Shown: in pieces, positions 34,786 through 49,200 of the stretch
Numbering within the stretch: position 1 is the first letter of the stretch
Layout: each line of letters begins with the position of its first letter
Origin: Malurus cyaneus samueli
Taxonomy: Eukaryota; Chordata; Aves; Passeriformes; Maluridae
Reading direction: 5' to 3'
Length of the DNA stretch: 64,000 nt
Assembly (NCBI GenBank): GCA_009741485.1
Contig: CM019230.1
Location: 9,820,074 to 9,884,073, forward strand
Made by a program: the position numbers and the translations under genes
Notes under the pieces: model-generated
The model's input: only the letters and a program-made list of their open reading frames with translations
Databases searched by the model: none
Told to the model about the DNA's origin: nothing

Positions 34786-37700
34786 ATGCAAATCCATATG
34801 ATCAGCCTAAGATCTTTTGAGGTCAGAACTGTTATCTTTGCATTTAATTGACTTGGTTTTGGCAGTCTTTGAGAGTAAATGCTCACAAATAGTGTCTGCT
34901 GCCAATTTATTGACTGAGGTGTACATTTCCAAAAGGAATCTGAACAAATTCTATAGAAAAAAACACTAACAAGAGAACTTTTATTGTGGTTTTCTGTTCC
35001 CTCAAATATCTTCACATAACCAGGCCCCATTTCTGAAAAGATCTGTTTTTCAGACTGTTTGCAACAAGCATAGAATAGATCATAGCAAATAGATCAAATT
35101 CACTACTCATGAAATCCTGGTTTTATATTTTGTATTACAATGCACCACTTACTCCACAGGAATCCTCAGTCACAGGTAGTAGGTGTTTAAGCAGCTGCCA
35201 GCATGAATGTAGACTAAAATGTGACAAAGATTTTCAATCTGTCAACTTTTTCACAAACAACTGCTTTTCTTAATACTGTGAACAATAAAAAAAGCTGCAG
35301 CTGAAGAAACCTCCATTTTCATTCATGAAGCAGTTTGAGGTTTTTCAAATTGTTTTCACTTGGATGCAAAAATGAAACCAGGAGATTCAGGAAGTTTTGG
35401 CTGACAGACAGCTAAGCCTCTTTCACAGGCCTTTTTTAGAGCAGAGCCCCCCACCCTCCCTTTGCTGTTTGTCATGCAGGCAGCGTCCTGACCCAGGGGT
35501 TCAGTCTATCACACTGCAACAACAGTTTCATTTTCCTCCAGAAGCAAAGCAATTTCAGAACCTTGAAATGTTTCTAATTATGTCTGTTGCTTATGATTGT
35601 TACATGATCACTACACTATATATAAAGAATACTTGCAGTTTCCAGTAGTTTTTGAACTTCAGCCAGAACTTTATCCATAAGCTCACACTACATCCCCTTT
35701 TCTTATCCAGATACACAGTTTTTTGAAACATCACCTGGGCCTCAGTTTCATCATCCTCAAGCTCTGAACTAAAAGATTTTTGCAAAATACTTGTAATTGA
35801 GAAAAGCGAAAAAAAATCCCTACCCTCTGGTCAAAATATTTCAGACAAATTGAATTTATTATCCACTGTAAATACCTATGGAGTGAACTCATCCTTCTTA
35901 TTTGCCAAACTACTGACCCAATCACTTTTTGTATTGTTAGATCAATTCCAGTTTAAATTGCTTTTGTCTGCATAAATTACATTGCTTTGTGAACACGAGA
36001 GTGTTGCCTCTGTCTGCACAGAGCTTGCAGCATTTGAACAGTTGATCCTTTAGTTTCAGAAATCTCTGGGTAAATAAGGTATTTTAGAGATGCAATTTAA
36101 GGCCCCAAATATTTAAACATTATTTTATCTGCTGCATTGGGTGTTATTAGTCTCACTGAATTCGGTAGAAATATTTAATGAGCAAAGTTAGCTAGATATG
36201 ATTAATGTGTGCAGGAGCAGGGCACAGATGCATGTTGTCTTTGGGTGCATAAGAAATTAGACGCTGCATTTGTGGTCAGCAAAACTCAAAACATGGCTGC
36301 AAATGGAAAACAGGGAAGATCATACAAGGGATCAAGCTATGTCCCTTTGGCAGGCTTTCAAGGAAAAAGCAGCTCTGAGCTTTAAATCAGTCCAGAATTT
36401 CAGTGAAAATCAGTGACAATTAACTGTTTCCACAGCTGCCTCCCAAACTCCAAAATTACATTACAATGCATCTTTGCTCAATTTAAATTTCAAGTGATAA
36501 ATGATTTAGAGCAAGGTTGACATGTGAGATAGACATGGTGTCAGCTATCATAAGCTCATTAACAAATTAATCAAAGCCCAGATAGATCACTGTGCACTCT
36601 CAGCTAATCATCTCCTCACTCAGACCCCTGATGAAGGACCCAGTTTCACTCATAAACCCAACTTCACACACACTCACCCCAAATCTTCTCTGATCTTGGG
36701 TTTTCCTGTAAAGCGTTTGATATCAAAAATAATGAGACACTCTTTCACGAGTCCTTCCTTCTCATCCTCTGAATATTAATTTGAGCCCCATCACTCATTA
36801 AAAAGGACAGTGTTGTATCTTCCTTCCTCACTTGGGAGTCATTATACAGAGACTAAGATCAAAACCTTGATGAACATAGGGCATGGGAGGATCTTGCAGG
36901 ACCAAGAGTTAGACATGGCAAAAAACTTCGGGTCCCAACCACTCCTGAACATCCTGGAGTATTTTAAAGCTGGGTCTATAGCTGGGATGTGCAGCTGCTA
37001 TTTAGGTACTCTGCAGAAATGAGCTGGCAATCTCGTAAGCAACACCTTATTACAGAAATGTGGCTGTATATTTTCTTGCTCCGATGGGAAATGCAGAAGA
37101 GAGAGAATCTTATCTTCATGCCTGTTTCTGGTTTCAACTAAATCTGGGGAGAAGATGTTTGTCAAGCCAGCTGACCCAAAACACTACACTTTCACACTAA
37201 TTAGATTTGCATTATCAGGATGTCAAGAAACAGAACGCATTGCACAATTTATTCCTTGTCTGTGGGACAGCTTTGGCTGGATAAATGACAGCAAGCCAGC
37301 TGTGAAGGAGGCCATCCTGCCTTCTGCTGGAGAAGTTACTGCTCCTCCTGAACCATTCCTGGATGTTATTAAAAACTGAGAGTGTTTTTATTTCTTAGGG
37401 ATTTCAAAAATCAGTCTGTATTTATAAATTATGGAGGGGTGATATTTCCCTGCAAGCGACATCTGAAAATTAAGGCTTACATTAATCCTGATACTTCAGG
37501 GCTGGTCAGTGTGGGAGTGTTTCCCTTTAAACAGGGGATAATTCATGGATTTGTTCAGGAATTGACACAAGAAGAAGACAAAGTCTCAGAAATTTTTCTG
37601 AACAATATATTTACTGTTTCATCTTCTTGTTTGCATCCCCTAAAATCCAGGTGATGATCAGATCCCCCTGTTTGAACTGTTGTTCCATTTAATCTTAATG

Positions 37701-40700
37701 TTGGGTGAAATGCACTCCATGCAGGTTTGGATGAAATATCTCTGGAGGTAATGCCACTTTTTCTTGATGGATTTGCCCTTGGGTTTTTTGCCTTATGGAA
37801 ATAAGTGTGTCCTCTCCTGGAGGAGCTGCTTTCCCCTGGGTGCATTCAGGAGCCATGCTGGGAGCACACTGACCTGCCCAGAGGACTGAGCAGCTTTGGC
37901 ATCTGGCCAGAACCCCAGATTATGGCTGAATCAAAGGCTCTTCCACCCACCAAGGGCTCAGTCCTCTCTGGGCCAAGTTTTGCATCCCCAGGCAGGGGCT
38001 GTGGAGAACAGGTTATTGGGAAAGCTCAGTTGCAAAGATAATGCTGGACCTAAAAATATCTGGTTTTACTTCCCAATACATCCAGTGAAACAACTTCTGG
38101 TTTTAATGTCTTTCTTTCCCAAATTATAAGGTAATGCCTGAAGCTCCCAGTCATTACAGCTGCACATCAGCTCTTCTCAGTTCTACCTCACATGAGGGTT
38201 TCCTGCTTGTAGGGAGTATTTCTAATAAGGTCTGTCCTGCTCAGAACTGGGACTAAATACAATTAAGCCACAAGACCAGCAGTGCTAGGATGAGCCTTTG
38301 CTTTGTGACTACATTAAACACTATATTGCATGTGGAAATGAAAAACAGGCATTTGTGTACTGGGCACAGTCTCTGGAGGAGGCACTCAGCTGACAGAGCA
38401 CTTCCAGCAACACAGCAGTCTGGGTTAATCACCAGTTGTACAGGCAAATGGCTGTTGCAGGTGATGCTGGGGCTGATGCTGAGCTCCCGCTCCCAAAAGT
38501 TCCCCTTTGTCTAGACACAAACTCTGTCTTTGCTAAGGAGGAAGCACTGTAGGCTGGGAGCATGTGGAGATGTATTTTGAAATTCTTGGTCAGGCTCAAG
38601 CCAAAGTATTCGTTCATTTTAAGGAGGCCCCCAGGCTCTTCAAACATGACTCTTACTGCTGCTGACACTGCCTATCCCCAAAGGGTTACACTACCCTCAG
38701 TGTATTTTTAACTTTGAGAGAGGAGAAAGGTGCTCCTCGACAGCAATTTGCCAAGATTCGTCCTTTGTGCTACAGATCAAGGGCCATTGTTGGTACCAGT
38801 TTAGGTCTCCACAGGTCCTGGGGAATCCAACCCCCTTGCCTGAGCATGGTACTGGAAGCCATGGGATGCTGAGACATGAAAGGTAGCTTGTCCTGCAATT
38901 AGGGGAAGGCAGCTTGGCATGAGCTGTAATTGAGGGCAGTGGTGGCTGCCCAGATTCCCTGCCCTGCAGGCACAGCCCTGGCCCTGCTAGCAGTGCCCAT
39001 GCTCTGTGGGACAACATATCTCAGTGCTATTTTTTTTAGATCATAAAAAAGTTGCATTCAGTGTGTTACAGTATTTTGCAGCTACATTTTTATGAGCCTA
39101 AAATAACAGCTCATAGTTACTACTTCGGATAAATTGCTACCATATTTGTTGATCACTTTAATATGCACCATCAAAACAACTGCTGCTAAATAGAAGTAAA
39201 TTTTATTTTACTCTCCTCTAAGGTTAGTTAGGAGGCCTGAGTCCATCATTTCATCTAGTCTGCAAAGCATGTCCACTGAGCTGGAAAATGGGAGCTTATT
39301 TGATGTGAAGGTGGGGAGGGAAATGATATTCTGCAAGTGATGTCAGCATTTACACTGCTTTTATTAAAGCAACATAGTTATGCTAATCCCCAGTGCTCAA
39401 AATATGAAACCTGCCTTAAAAATCACAATAGTTTTACCTAAACTAAATTTGAGATTTCTTACTCAAATCCACCCCAAAAAAATATAAAGCTTTTTTGCTA
39501 GTCAGGGTTTCAGCTATTGATAGCAGCTACTGCTGCAGTAATAACAACATGGTGCGAAAGCTTCCCATGTTTCCCTGAAAAGCAGATATTTGACTAAATA
39601 GCTGAAAAATATATGTACTGAATGTATGTATGTACACTTTGTTGGTCTTTCATTTCTTTTCCAGTGAAAGATTGCTTTAGAAAACAGCACTTATGACTTG
39701 CTTGAATGACTTTGAGTCAAGTCCCTTCACTGGACATTACCAGCTTGTGTACTTCCATAGCATCTTCCATCTCAGTGTCACAGCTCGCTGTCCTGCTCTG
39801 AGTCATTGGCCTGGGCTGTATCTTGAGTTTTCCTTCACATGTGCTGCTCTTTCCAGGCTCCTGCACTGGCAGCAACTTCCCTTTGCACTTACACGGGTAC
39901 AGTGGATGTCCTGAGGAACTCCTTGTTTATTTTGGGAGCAGTACCTGTTGTTCTGGCTCGTGACCATTGGAGGAGAGCCATGGAGGCTGTCTGGCCAGTT
40001 CCAGGCATTCTGCTTGCCAGAGGGATATTTTTCCAGGAAACAGTGCTATTAACCAGTGGCAGCAAATGCCAAGCAGTGACTCTTAGTCCTCCTTGAGCCT
40101 CTAGCTTCCTTTGCTCCAAGCCAAACAGGGAGTGAGACAACACCTACATCAATGACCACTTGTTTGGCCCTTTTCTATCAAAACTAAGCACCAGTGTCAG
40201 TATTTCAAGCCTGTTGACTGCAGTCATAGGTGTCTACAAACACCTCACTACTGTGCCATTCCCTAATTTCCATCTGTCTTGCCCTGCCTGTGTCCACACC
40301 CACCTCCGCCGTGGTCTGCACAGCCAGAGACACCCTTGTCCCTGGCATTCCTGGCACACAGTTTCAGCACAGAGCTCCTGTCCCCAACCAGCAAGAGTGG
40401 GAAACCTGACCATTTCCCACCATTTGATCCTGCACTGAGCAAGGCCAAATCCTCATCACACTCTAAGAGCTCCAAGCTTGTACATTTGCAAAGAGCATCC
40501 AGGGCTCCAAGAATTTAACACCCCAAAAATACCTGATGAGAGGGAGATAGGACCCCCCTCCTCCTGGACTAAACACTTATCTACCAGGAAAGGTAAAGGG
40601 ATCCTTTCTCAGGGTTCAGGGGGTCTGTGATTGCTAATGTGGAATTTATTTTCCTGGGCCAATTGTCAGCACACACAGTCCAGGCTGCTTTGTGGAGTTT

Positions 40701-43500
40701 TTAAATTAATATAAGTAATTTGTCAGAACCACCCCCCCCACACACACATTTGGACAAAACAAACCAACCAACTCCTGCAACAGCCCGAGTGCTGGACTCA
40801 AGATTTGATGATCTATTCAAGCAACAATCTTTAAAGCGAGATGCCCATTCCTCTGCTCCAAGTATGCATCCCTGTCACTCCCAGGAGGTGCTCTGGTCCC
40901 ATCTCTTCCTGCACAGCAAGATAGGATCTGCCTCATCTGAGGAAAACCCTGGGAAAAGAGATTTATCCTCTGTCAGATCAGATCACCTGGCAGATTGGCT
41001 GAAATACTCCCAGACCTCATTTGTAGGTCCCTTTAAAACCCAGGTAATTCTACTACCTTCATTGCAGTCCTTCTGGATTGCCACCAGTGTGACCAACGTC
41101 CGAGCCATGCATCCATTGCTGGCAGGGTTTGGAGAAGTTGAAACACCCTCTCTCCAAGGTTTACAAAAATCACATGGATTGACAGTGCTTCCTGAGGGGT
41201 TGATGTGACCTAACCCCAGAAGGGCTCTGCCCCACCAGCTTCATCATCCCTGACAAGGAAACCAGGACTGCCAGGGTATGCCAGTTCCCCCCAAGGTCAT
41301 GATTTGCTCTCCATCTGAACCTACAGGTAATGTTTTGGTTGAGCAATAGAGTGTTAGATTATTATTCTTTTAAAATATTGGCAGAAGCTTGCAAAAATCT
41401 GACCTCATTCCAGGCACTTTGTAAAGGGCAGAGAAACCCCATTACCGGTGAAATAAGTAGCTTAAAAAAACCTAACTTAAAAAAACCCCTCAGTTCTCGA
41501 TTCACTGAAATTACAGGCCACATCTGATCTCAGCTGCACTGCTATAAATCCAAATACACTGATGAAAATTGATTTATGGCTTATTTACTCCAAATAACTG
41601 AGATGTCTATTTGACTTGTATGTGAAATGTTTAAAACTATGAATGACATCTGAAGGCAAAATATTTTGGTGAGCTACTACTACCTTTCTTTAGTTGCTAA
41701 TATGAACAGAACAGTATTTGGCCTAGAGGGGAACATGGAGTCACAGATGGAATGGGACCACAGAACATTAATGTTCTGTCCCAGCTCTGGTCACTTCTCT
41801 GCTGTTCGAGCAGTGCTACATGCCCCATTTCACCTTTCCATTTTATCCTACTGTTCACACCACAATCTCCCTGCGACCCGGTTACATGAAGGCCTTTTTA
41901 CCCCACTTGGCATGATGCTGTTATCATCCAGCAGAGCCCAGGACACAAAAATAGGATGCAGATGTAGATATGCCTACTGCATGAAGCCATACACTGAAAT
42001 TCTTATCATGACTGCCCTGTGCCCCATCCCTTCCCCTCATCATCACAATTGTCTTGATTTGGCAAAAAAAACCCACTCTAATATAGAATGCAACAGAACC
42101 TGCCATCTCAGTTGGGATCTGAAGACACTAATCCTGCAAAAATGACTGCACCAAAGGCCAAAGGATGCTCACCATAGCAGCACCTTCAGGTGGAGACAAT
42201 GTTCATCTCTCATCTACAAACTATAGCTCCTAGACAGCTCCCCTCTGCACACCCCTTCTGCACAGCAGCACATTTCAAGAGGAAAAAGAAGAGATCACTT
42301 CAGTCACCAGAGGCAAAGGGACTAAGGGCTTGTTGGCAGGGTGTAGATTGAAGCTGCCTCTTCACAAAGGGATCTCTTGAGAGATGCTGCCCACAGTGGA
42401 CCTAGTGGAGCTTCTCCATCTGTTTGCTACCTTTTTTTTTTTAAAGGATTCAGAGGTGTGACAAGCCCTGTGCATCACACCTTCCTTGCTTACACACTGA
42501 GTCACATGTGGTGTGCATCATGGACAGCAGTATGGACCCACTGCTGCTTCAAACCCCTGCCCCTCCTGCACTGTAATTCCCCCAGTTGTGTCCCAAAATT
42601 TCAACCCTTGGAGCAAAACCCTGACTTCCCTGAAACAAAGATCTTGTCACTGCACCAGAGCTGCGGAATGAAAAAGGAGTTCACTCAGAGTAATTTAACT
42701 CACAGGAATTGGAAAGACATTGAAAAGACATTGAAAACACTCCTCCAGTGAGCACCCAGGGTTTTATGGAACAGACCACCTTCTCGATGACCTAAAAAGA
42801 AATTTCCTACCCAGAAAACCCAGTAACTTCAGTTCTCCACTGGCTCATCACCTATTTCAGCAGACACCTGCTTTACCTTCTTGGAGGAAACCATACATAA
42901 AGGATTAACCCAATGATCCTACAACTTAGACACCTTTCCTCTGGAGCTATTTCTATGCTTACAAAGAGATTTTTGGCTTGCCCCAATCAGAATGCAATGG
43001 TGACTTTCTATAAGACACTGAGGAACCACCAGGATTCTTCTGTCTTGGTTTTCTCCTGATTTCATATCCTCCACAATGAGGAATGTTCAGAGCCATCCCT
43101 GGGGAGCTGGGTGTCTTTGAAGGGGAGTGACAAGCACGTCCCCACACAGCACATGACCATGATTGGCATTTCCAAAGGTGGAGGGAGGAGTGTGCTGTGA
43201 CTGCTCCCAGTGGCATCTGGCAGAGCTGGTGACAAGCTACTTGTCGTGTTACTCAGAGATGAGAGGCTGCAATGTCAAAAGGACCCTCTGAACACCAACA
43301 CCATGACACAAAATCAGCAGTTCAAAGCCCCTCAACTTCCCTCCTAGGGAGACAGCCTGGCTGGTTATGACACTAATTTACTGCCAGATATATTCCTTTT
43401 TTTAAAAAAATTACTGCCAAAGGGGTGTGTGTTTGGATCCAACCCTTTGGCTGGATTGCTACAGGCATTACATATTACCTGGGCAGTAATGAGGGATTAC
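34786..43500. other. unique non-coding DNA
   Basis: The longest repeat-poor stretch of the window (8.7 kb). No exon, RNA gene or transposon recognised. Open frames of up to about 160 codons (40720-41208, 41666-42145) carry no domain. AT-rich segments with TAAT-type motifs at about 36.1-36.6 and 37.2 kb look like possible conserved non-coding elements, but only comparison with other birds could show this. Confidence 0.5.
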
Positions 43501-43538
43501 AAAAAAAAAAAAAATAAATAAAAAAAAAATTAAAAAAA
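43501..43538 (+). repeat. A-rich low-complexity run
   Basis: A 38-base stretch of A with four T interruptions. No LINE or processed-gene body lies immediately upstream, so I cannot say it is a retroposon tail. Confidence 0.9.
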
Positions 43539-46054
43539 GCAGCTTGTAATGTGAAGTTTGGACTTTATAATTTATTTACTCTCCTGGCAACAGGACAGAT
43601 TAATTCAGGATTAATTTCATGGGCTTCTGAATTTCATCAAGTAGAGATTGACGGCATAAAACACTTGACAAGTATCAGTGGAGGGTTGATCCTAGGTCAG
43701 CCCTAACTTTCAACACCTCACAAAGCTCTTCCCAGCACATTCCTTTACCCCAGCCCTGTCTGCAGAGGTATTTTTTGTTTTCTTTGATGTTTTGCTCAGA
43801 CTGATGGCACTGCCGGAACTTTGATGTTTATACATTTACCTACAGGAGCAGGATGAGCTGAAAGACCAGTAAGGAATTACAGTGAAATGGGGCTTCTCAT
43901 AGGGGTTGGTGATCTCGATCCACTTTTCCACTGAATCACTGCTTGCATCACACTTTTGGCAGCATCTCAGAGAAAAGCCAAGTAGCATCTAAACTGCTGG
44001 TCTCAAATGCATTTCCAAAGTTAGACCTGCACCAAAAGACGCATTGGTGGGGTGAAAAAGTCCTATTGCATTTGACAAGCAGCTGGCCCACCCCAAGCTT
44101 TGCTGACTGCTGCCAGCCCAAAGGAGATGAATGGTCATTTTAGTAGACTGTGTCTGTCTGTAATTTCGAAAGAGTTAATGGAGCTCCTTGGTTGAAAAAT
44201 CAATGTTATGCTACTGTTTATCCATACTATGGGTTTGTGTTTACACACTGTAATGTCCTGGTAATATGTTTCCAGCTGCTCACCACCCTCCATAGCCAGT
44301 TACTGGAAAACAACTTTCATAAACATGACATTTCTTTTGCCCAGCTCATCCATTTCTTCCCTCACACACATGTTAAGAGGTCATTGAGCAGTATTTGTCA
44401 CTTTCTTGTCTGTTCCTATGGGAATGACTCTTCTACCATCAGCAGATGGTTATGTCCTGAGGCTGTGGCTGGGTGGTGAAGATGGTGACGGCACAGAAGT
44501 TGGTAGACTCAAAAGAATTCTTTGTGTATGTACATTTCTTCTGTATTACCTAGAAAGACGTATTCTCCCCTGTACTGAGCATTGATCTCCAGTTTGGTGA
44601 TGGGTTTCAACAGGTGATCTGCTGTCCCCTAAACTTTGCTGTAAGTCCACTGGGTGAGTGCAGAATAGAGGAATATTAATTAAAGTGATCTGAATGGTTA
44701 GTCTTTCCATTGGGAATGATTGCCTATAGAGCAGTGCAGCAATATATCATTCATCTGGAAAGGTCAGTTATGAAGAAATTGATTTCAGAAATTTTGGTTT
44801 GATTACATCATGGTAAAAGTATGACATTAAAATCACAGCTCTTTGTGTCTCTGGTCTGAGATCAACGGGAAAGGTGAGCTTGGATTTGCTTCTCATATTC
44901 TGTTTCTTAAAAAAAAAAAGACAAAGAAGACAGTATTTCCAATGGCATTAACTATCCAGAATAAATTGTTACTTGACTTGGTTTCTATTAAAAGGATTCT
45001 GTCAAAAAACTTAGGTCCAACATTTATAATCAAGCTGAAGGAATTTCCTGCTGACTGTAAGGAAAATGTTTTGCACGAAGGTCCTCCTCTCATGTCCAGC
45101 AGCATCAGCTGGCCTGTGATCACCAGGACAAAGCTGCCTATGACACCTCTGGGGCTGGGATGGTTTAGGGAGGTGAGTAGGGTTTCCAGCATATCACTTA
45201 TACATTTAGGGAAGCATTCACAGATATTTCTCATTGTTCATAACCATTATCAGTGGTATGATAGGTTTAAAGCTAAGTCCATTTCTAAACAAAGTCCCAG
45301 TGAAAGAGTATTATTCACTAACTGTTCAACAGCCATCTCCTGCTGGAAGAAGAGCTGGACTCATCACAATCCTCTCTCCTCTTCCAAATCAGATGCAAAG
45401 CCCACTTCAGCTCACACATAGAGGAGCACGAATTTCCACACCCTCTCTGTGAAGGGCTCCTCTCCCTGGCATCATCCCAGGAGACAGAGCTGGCCCTGCC
45501 ATACTGGCAATTAAAGCACAGCAAGCAGAAGGAAAGTCCAGACAAGCGCTAGAGATTCTCACCCACAAAACTCAACCACCCAACACTGCTTGTTGGGCAC
45601 CAGGAGGTGTTCTGAGGAGCTCACCCCTTTCCCCACTCTTCATTTTGGCTGGAGTGGTTTGGTTGCAAGATGCAGCTCCTACTTTGCCTGTTATCTCCTT
45701 GTGTACCAACCACATATGCCTTCCATGGCACATGGGTTCACAGCAGCAGGGGTCTGAGGATGCACAGAGTGAGAAATCCCTGTCTGCAGTTGTTACTAGC
45801 TCAGCTATCACTGACATGTGAAGTTCACCTGCAAAATCCAGAGCAAGGCCTGAATCAGGAAGGCAAAGGGGCTGAGACCACCTCATGCAACTCTCATTTG
45901 ATTCAGCCAAACCAGGGACAGACCATTTTACTGTGCTGCAACAGGGCAATAGCCCCCAGAGAAAGCTCAGCTCTGGAGAGAGTTTGCAGGGCAACAGTTA
46001 TAAAGGGGGCCAAGGTGAAGGGCAAGTTGTGACAGAACAAGTGTCAAGGGCTTT
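43539..46054. other. unique non-coding DNA
   Basis: No gene or repeat recognised. A 192-codon frame on the + strand (44843-45421) starts in ordinary sequence, crosses an A-run and resembles no family; probably chance. Confidence 0.5.
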
Positions 46055-46283
46055 AAAAAAAAGGATGTTGATTTAGATTAGATAAAAGAAAAAGTATTTT
46101 TACAATGAGGATGATAGGACAGCGGAACAGGTTGCCCAGAGAAGCTGTAACTGTCCCATCCCTGGAGGTGTGCAAGACCAGGTTGAATAGGGCTTGGTCG
46201 AGTGGATGGTGTATCTGCCCATGGCAGGGGGATGGATTGAGATGATTCCCTTCCAATGTACACTGTTCTATGATTCTGTGAAG
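46055..46283 (+). mobile_element. CR1 LINE 3' end fragment
   Basis: Plus-orientation CR1 3' end. 'ggaacaggttgcccagagaa' is followed by 'gctgtaactgtcccatccct', 'ggaggtgtgcaagaccaggt', 'tgaatagggcttggtcg' and a terminal 'ctatgattctgtg'. The tail is intact and the upstream part is truncated. Confidence 0.9.
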
Positions 46284-49200
46284 GTCAAGACAGAACCATG
46301 GGGAAATGACATGGGACGAGACCTGCACTCTTTGGAAAGCGGGGGATGGAAACCTGAGCAGGCAAAACCTCGCCTAGTACACTCCTGCTGAAAAAACTGG
46401 AACTGATATCCTTAAGGTACCACTGAGTGTTTAATAGTGGTTGTTTCACAGAGTGAATGCATTTTCTTACTGTTTATTATTCTGCTTTTGCCATGTAACC
46501 AGCTTCTCTAAAAGCTTTAAATGAAACAACTACCATTAAAAAGGCATCAAAAAAGATTTTATAGTTCTCTCTTTTGAACCACTTAAAAATTACATTTTGT
46601 GCTGTGCTCAGTTCCATTAAAGGCTACTGGAGTTTATTTTTAGGTTTTATCTCAGCACTGAGTTACCTGGCTTGTAACAGTCAAGGTTTTGTTTTGTCAC
46701 CTCAAGGCCTAATCATAGTGGGATTTGCTGACATTAAGAGTCAGCAAATATATCTACAGGCATCAGCTACGTAGAAACACTTGCAGCTGACATGAGGTAC
46801 ACAAAGGGAAAGCAGATTGCACACTCTTTTCATGCAAACGTTAGGAAAGAAGTCATTACCTCACATCAACATTGTAATTTCCAGCACTTTGATCAGAATG
46901 CTTTGAATTGTAAATACTGCAAAAATGTGTCATCTATCAGTTTTAATGAAAGGATCTTCACCCAGGGAATGCCATGTGCTAAACCGGAGAGGTCTGAAGT
47001 CATCTCCCAACCGGCCCCAAGAGGCTTTGAATGCTCCATCAAAGCGGAGGCAGTTGTCAACAGGAGCCCAGATCACAGCAGTGAGGCACAGGGGCACAGG
47101 GGCTGCCGCTGCTGCAGGGGTGCGTGGCTGAAGCCCCAGCCCAGCTCCTGCCAGCAAAGCACAGGCTCAGCCTTTAAAGACATCCACAAGACGAAGTGGA
47201 GGTGTCTGCAGCATGAGCAGCCAAACAGTCTGGCTTCAGACCAGCTGGAGGGCAACAGCAAAGCAGACATGCTTCTGCAGGGCACAAAAAGAGGGCGTGC
47301 ATCTCTAGACCCTGAAGGCCTTGTATACATGGGGGTTAAGGGGTGAAATGGAAGGCAAAGAATCAATTCCCCAGTGATTTTCAGCATTAATATGTATTTT
47401 AGACAAGCCTTTATTTCTGTGGGGAGAGAACCCATACAGAGCATGCAGGTCCAGGGCTGCCTGCCCTCCCCAGGGCGGTTGCTAGGGCATGTTGCTGCAA
47501 AAATCTGCACAGTGATGACTGAGAAGTGGAGACAGTAGCAAAGCACCAAGTTTCTAGACTGGCTGGGTCACCTTGAAATTGTATTGCTCGTACATGAGTG
47601 ATTCAAGGACTCATCACTGACCTCAGGATGTCACAACATGCAGAGAAGAGATAGCCCCAATTAGTGTAGTGCCAGAGAAATGGCTGGGACAGATGTAAGG
47701 ACAGCCTTGGGCTTGGGCAGGAAAGGCTGGAGGGAGAGTATTTCTGAAACAGCACCACACACATGCCCTCTCCCTTCTATTATTCCTGAACATCCACCAC
47801 CAATCACTGCAGGAGATGATCCAGTCTGACCCAGGATGGCAGAATTGTCTCTTGTGGGTCACAACCACAGCTAGCAATGGTGCTCTTAGATGCAAAACCT
47901 CATCCACAGCAAGAGCAGAAGTCGGTCTTCAGTCTTGCTTGTTAAAATGTAGTACTTCGCAAGTTTTCATGTGTTTTTCTAAATGCCCACATGGCGAGGA
48001 TGACATACAACCCCGATACCATGGAAACCTTACTCAGATGTTTACTTGATTTATGAATTATGCCAACAGAAAGATTTGAAATAATCTTTTCCTGCATATT
48101 CATCTGTCACTGAGGCATCCCCAGGCCCCCATGGCTGCAGTCTAACATGGGTCTCTGCAATGATGCTCCATTTGCTGTGAACGAGGAACGTCCACACTGC
48201 TGCAGTGGGAGCCACTCACCCTCCCCAGGTAGAAAGGCTTGTGTATTGAGTGCTGCCTGTTAGTTTTGGTTTGGTTTTTTTCTGTGAAGTTGTGTTAATT
48301 AAAAACATTGAAGCCACATGTTAAAAGATCAGCTGACATGTATAGCTCCCATTCCCCCTGCTCCTTGACATGATTGTGAAATGTTAACAGCAGACGTAAG
48401 TCCTAGAAGACTGTAAGAATTATGATCTCAGAGCTATTAATACAGCACAGTGATTGGGGGGTGCTCTTTAAAGAGCATATAGCATTAAACCTCTAGCTAG
48501 ATATTAAGGAGATTTCTTAACCTCTAAAATTATAGTTATGTGCAAAAGAGGGGAGGAGGGTAGGGGCTTAATTAAAAATCCATACTTAGCTGGCACAACA
48601 CTGTACTTAAGGGCTCTAGAAGAAGCCATTTAAACAGGTAAAATACTGCCCCAAATGCAGAGATGTCTCTTGGATAAAGAGGCCCTTTGTATCTTTGATG
48701 TCCTGTAAGTGCCATTCTCTTTAATTTTCTCTTTCCTAACAGCCATAAAGGATATTTTAAATGCATGAGGGACACTCAAGCCACAGAGGCAATGGCACAG
48801 GGGTCCAGAGCAGTGAAATGTTCCTGGAACAGACTTTGACAAGGGCAGTGGCCATGCCAAAGTCAAAAGAGCCTGTAGAGATCCTGGAAGGGATGAATTC
48901 CTAAAGGGTTTTTGGACATCACCAGTGAAGCCACAGACAAGGATCTTCTTTTCCTTTAGTCTGTGAAAAAGGATGGCCTGTGTGAAAAGGCAGCTCCCAT
49001 CCTGGCTATCTTGTAGTTTCAAGGCATATATGGTGTAGGGAAGCATCATATAGCTGTGGCTCTTCTGGGGCAATGAAAAGTCTGCTGGAAGTGGAGTAGC
49101 ATCAGATGGGGGAAAATGGTCAGTCTGGGCTGGTTTAGAAGTTAACTTTTCTCAAGTGCAGTCCCCAAGTGTAACAATAATCCCTCCCCCCTGGCTAGCA

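Noticed and set aside
43501..43538. Poly(A) tail of a processed pseudogene or LINE
   Set aside because: No retroposed gene body or CR1 sequence lies upstream, and bird CR1 elements end in an ATTCTATG-type repeat rather than poly(A).
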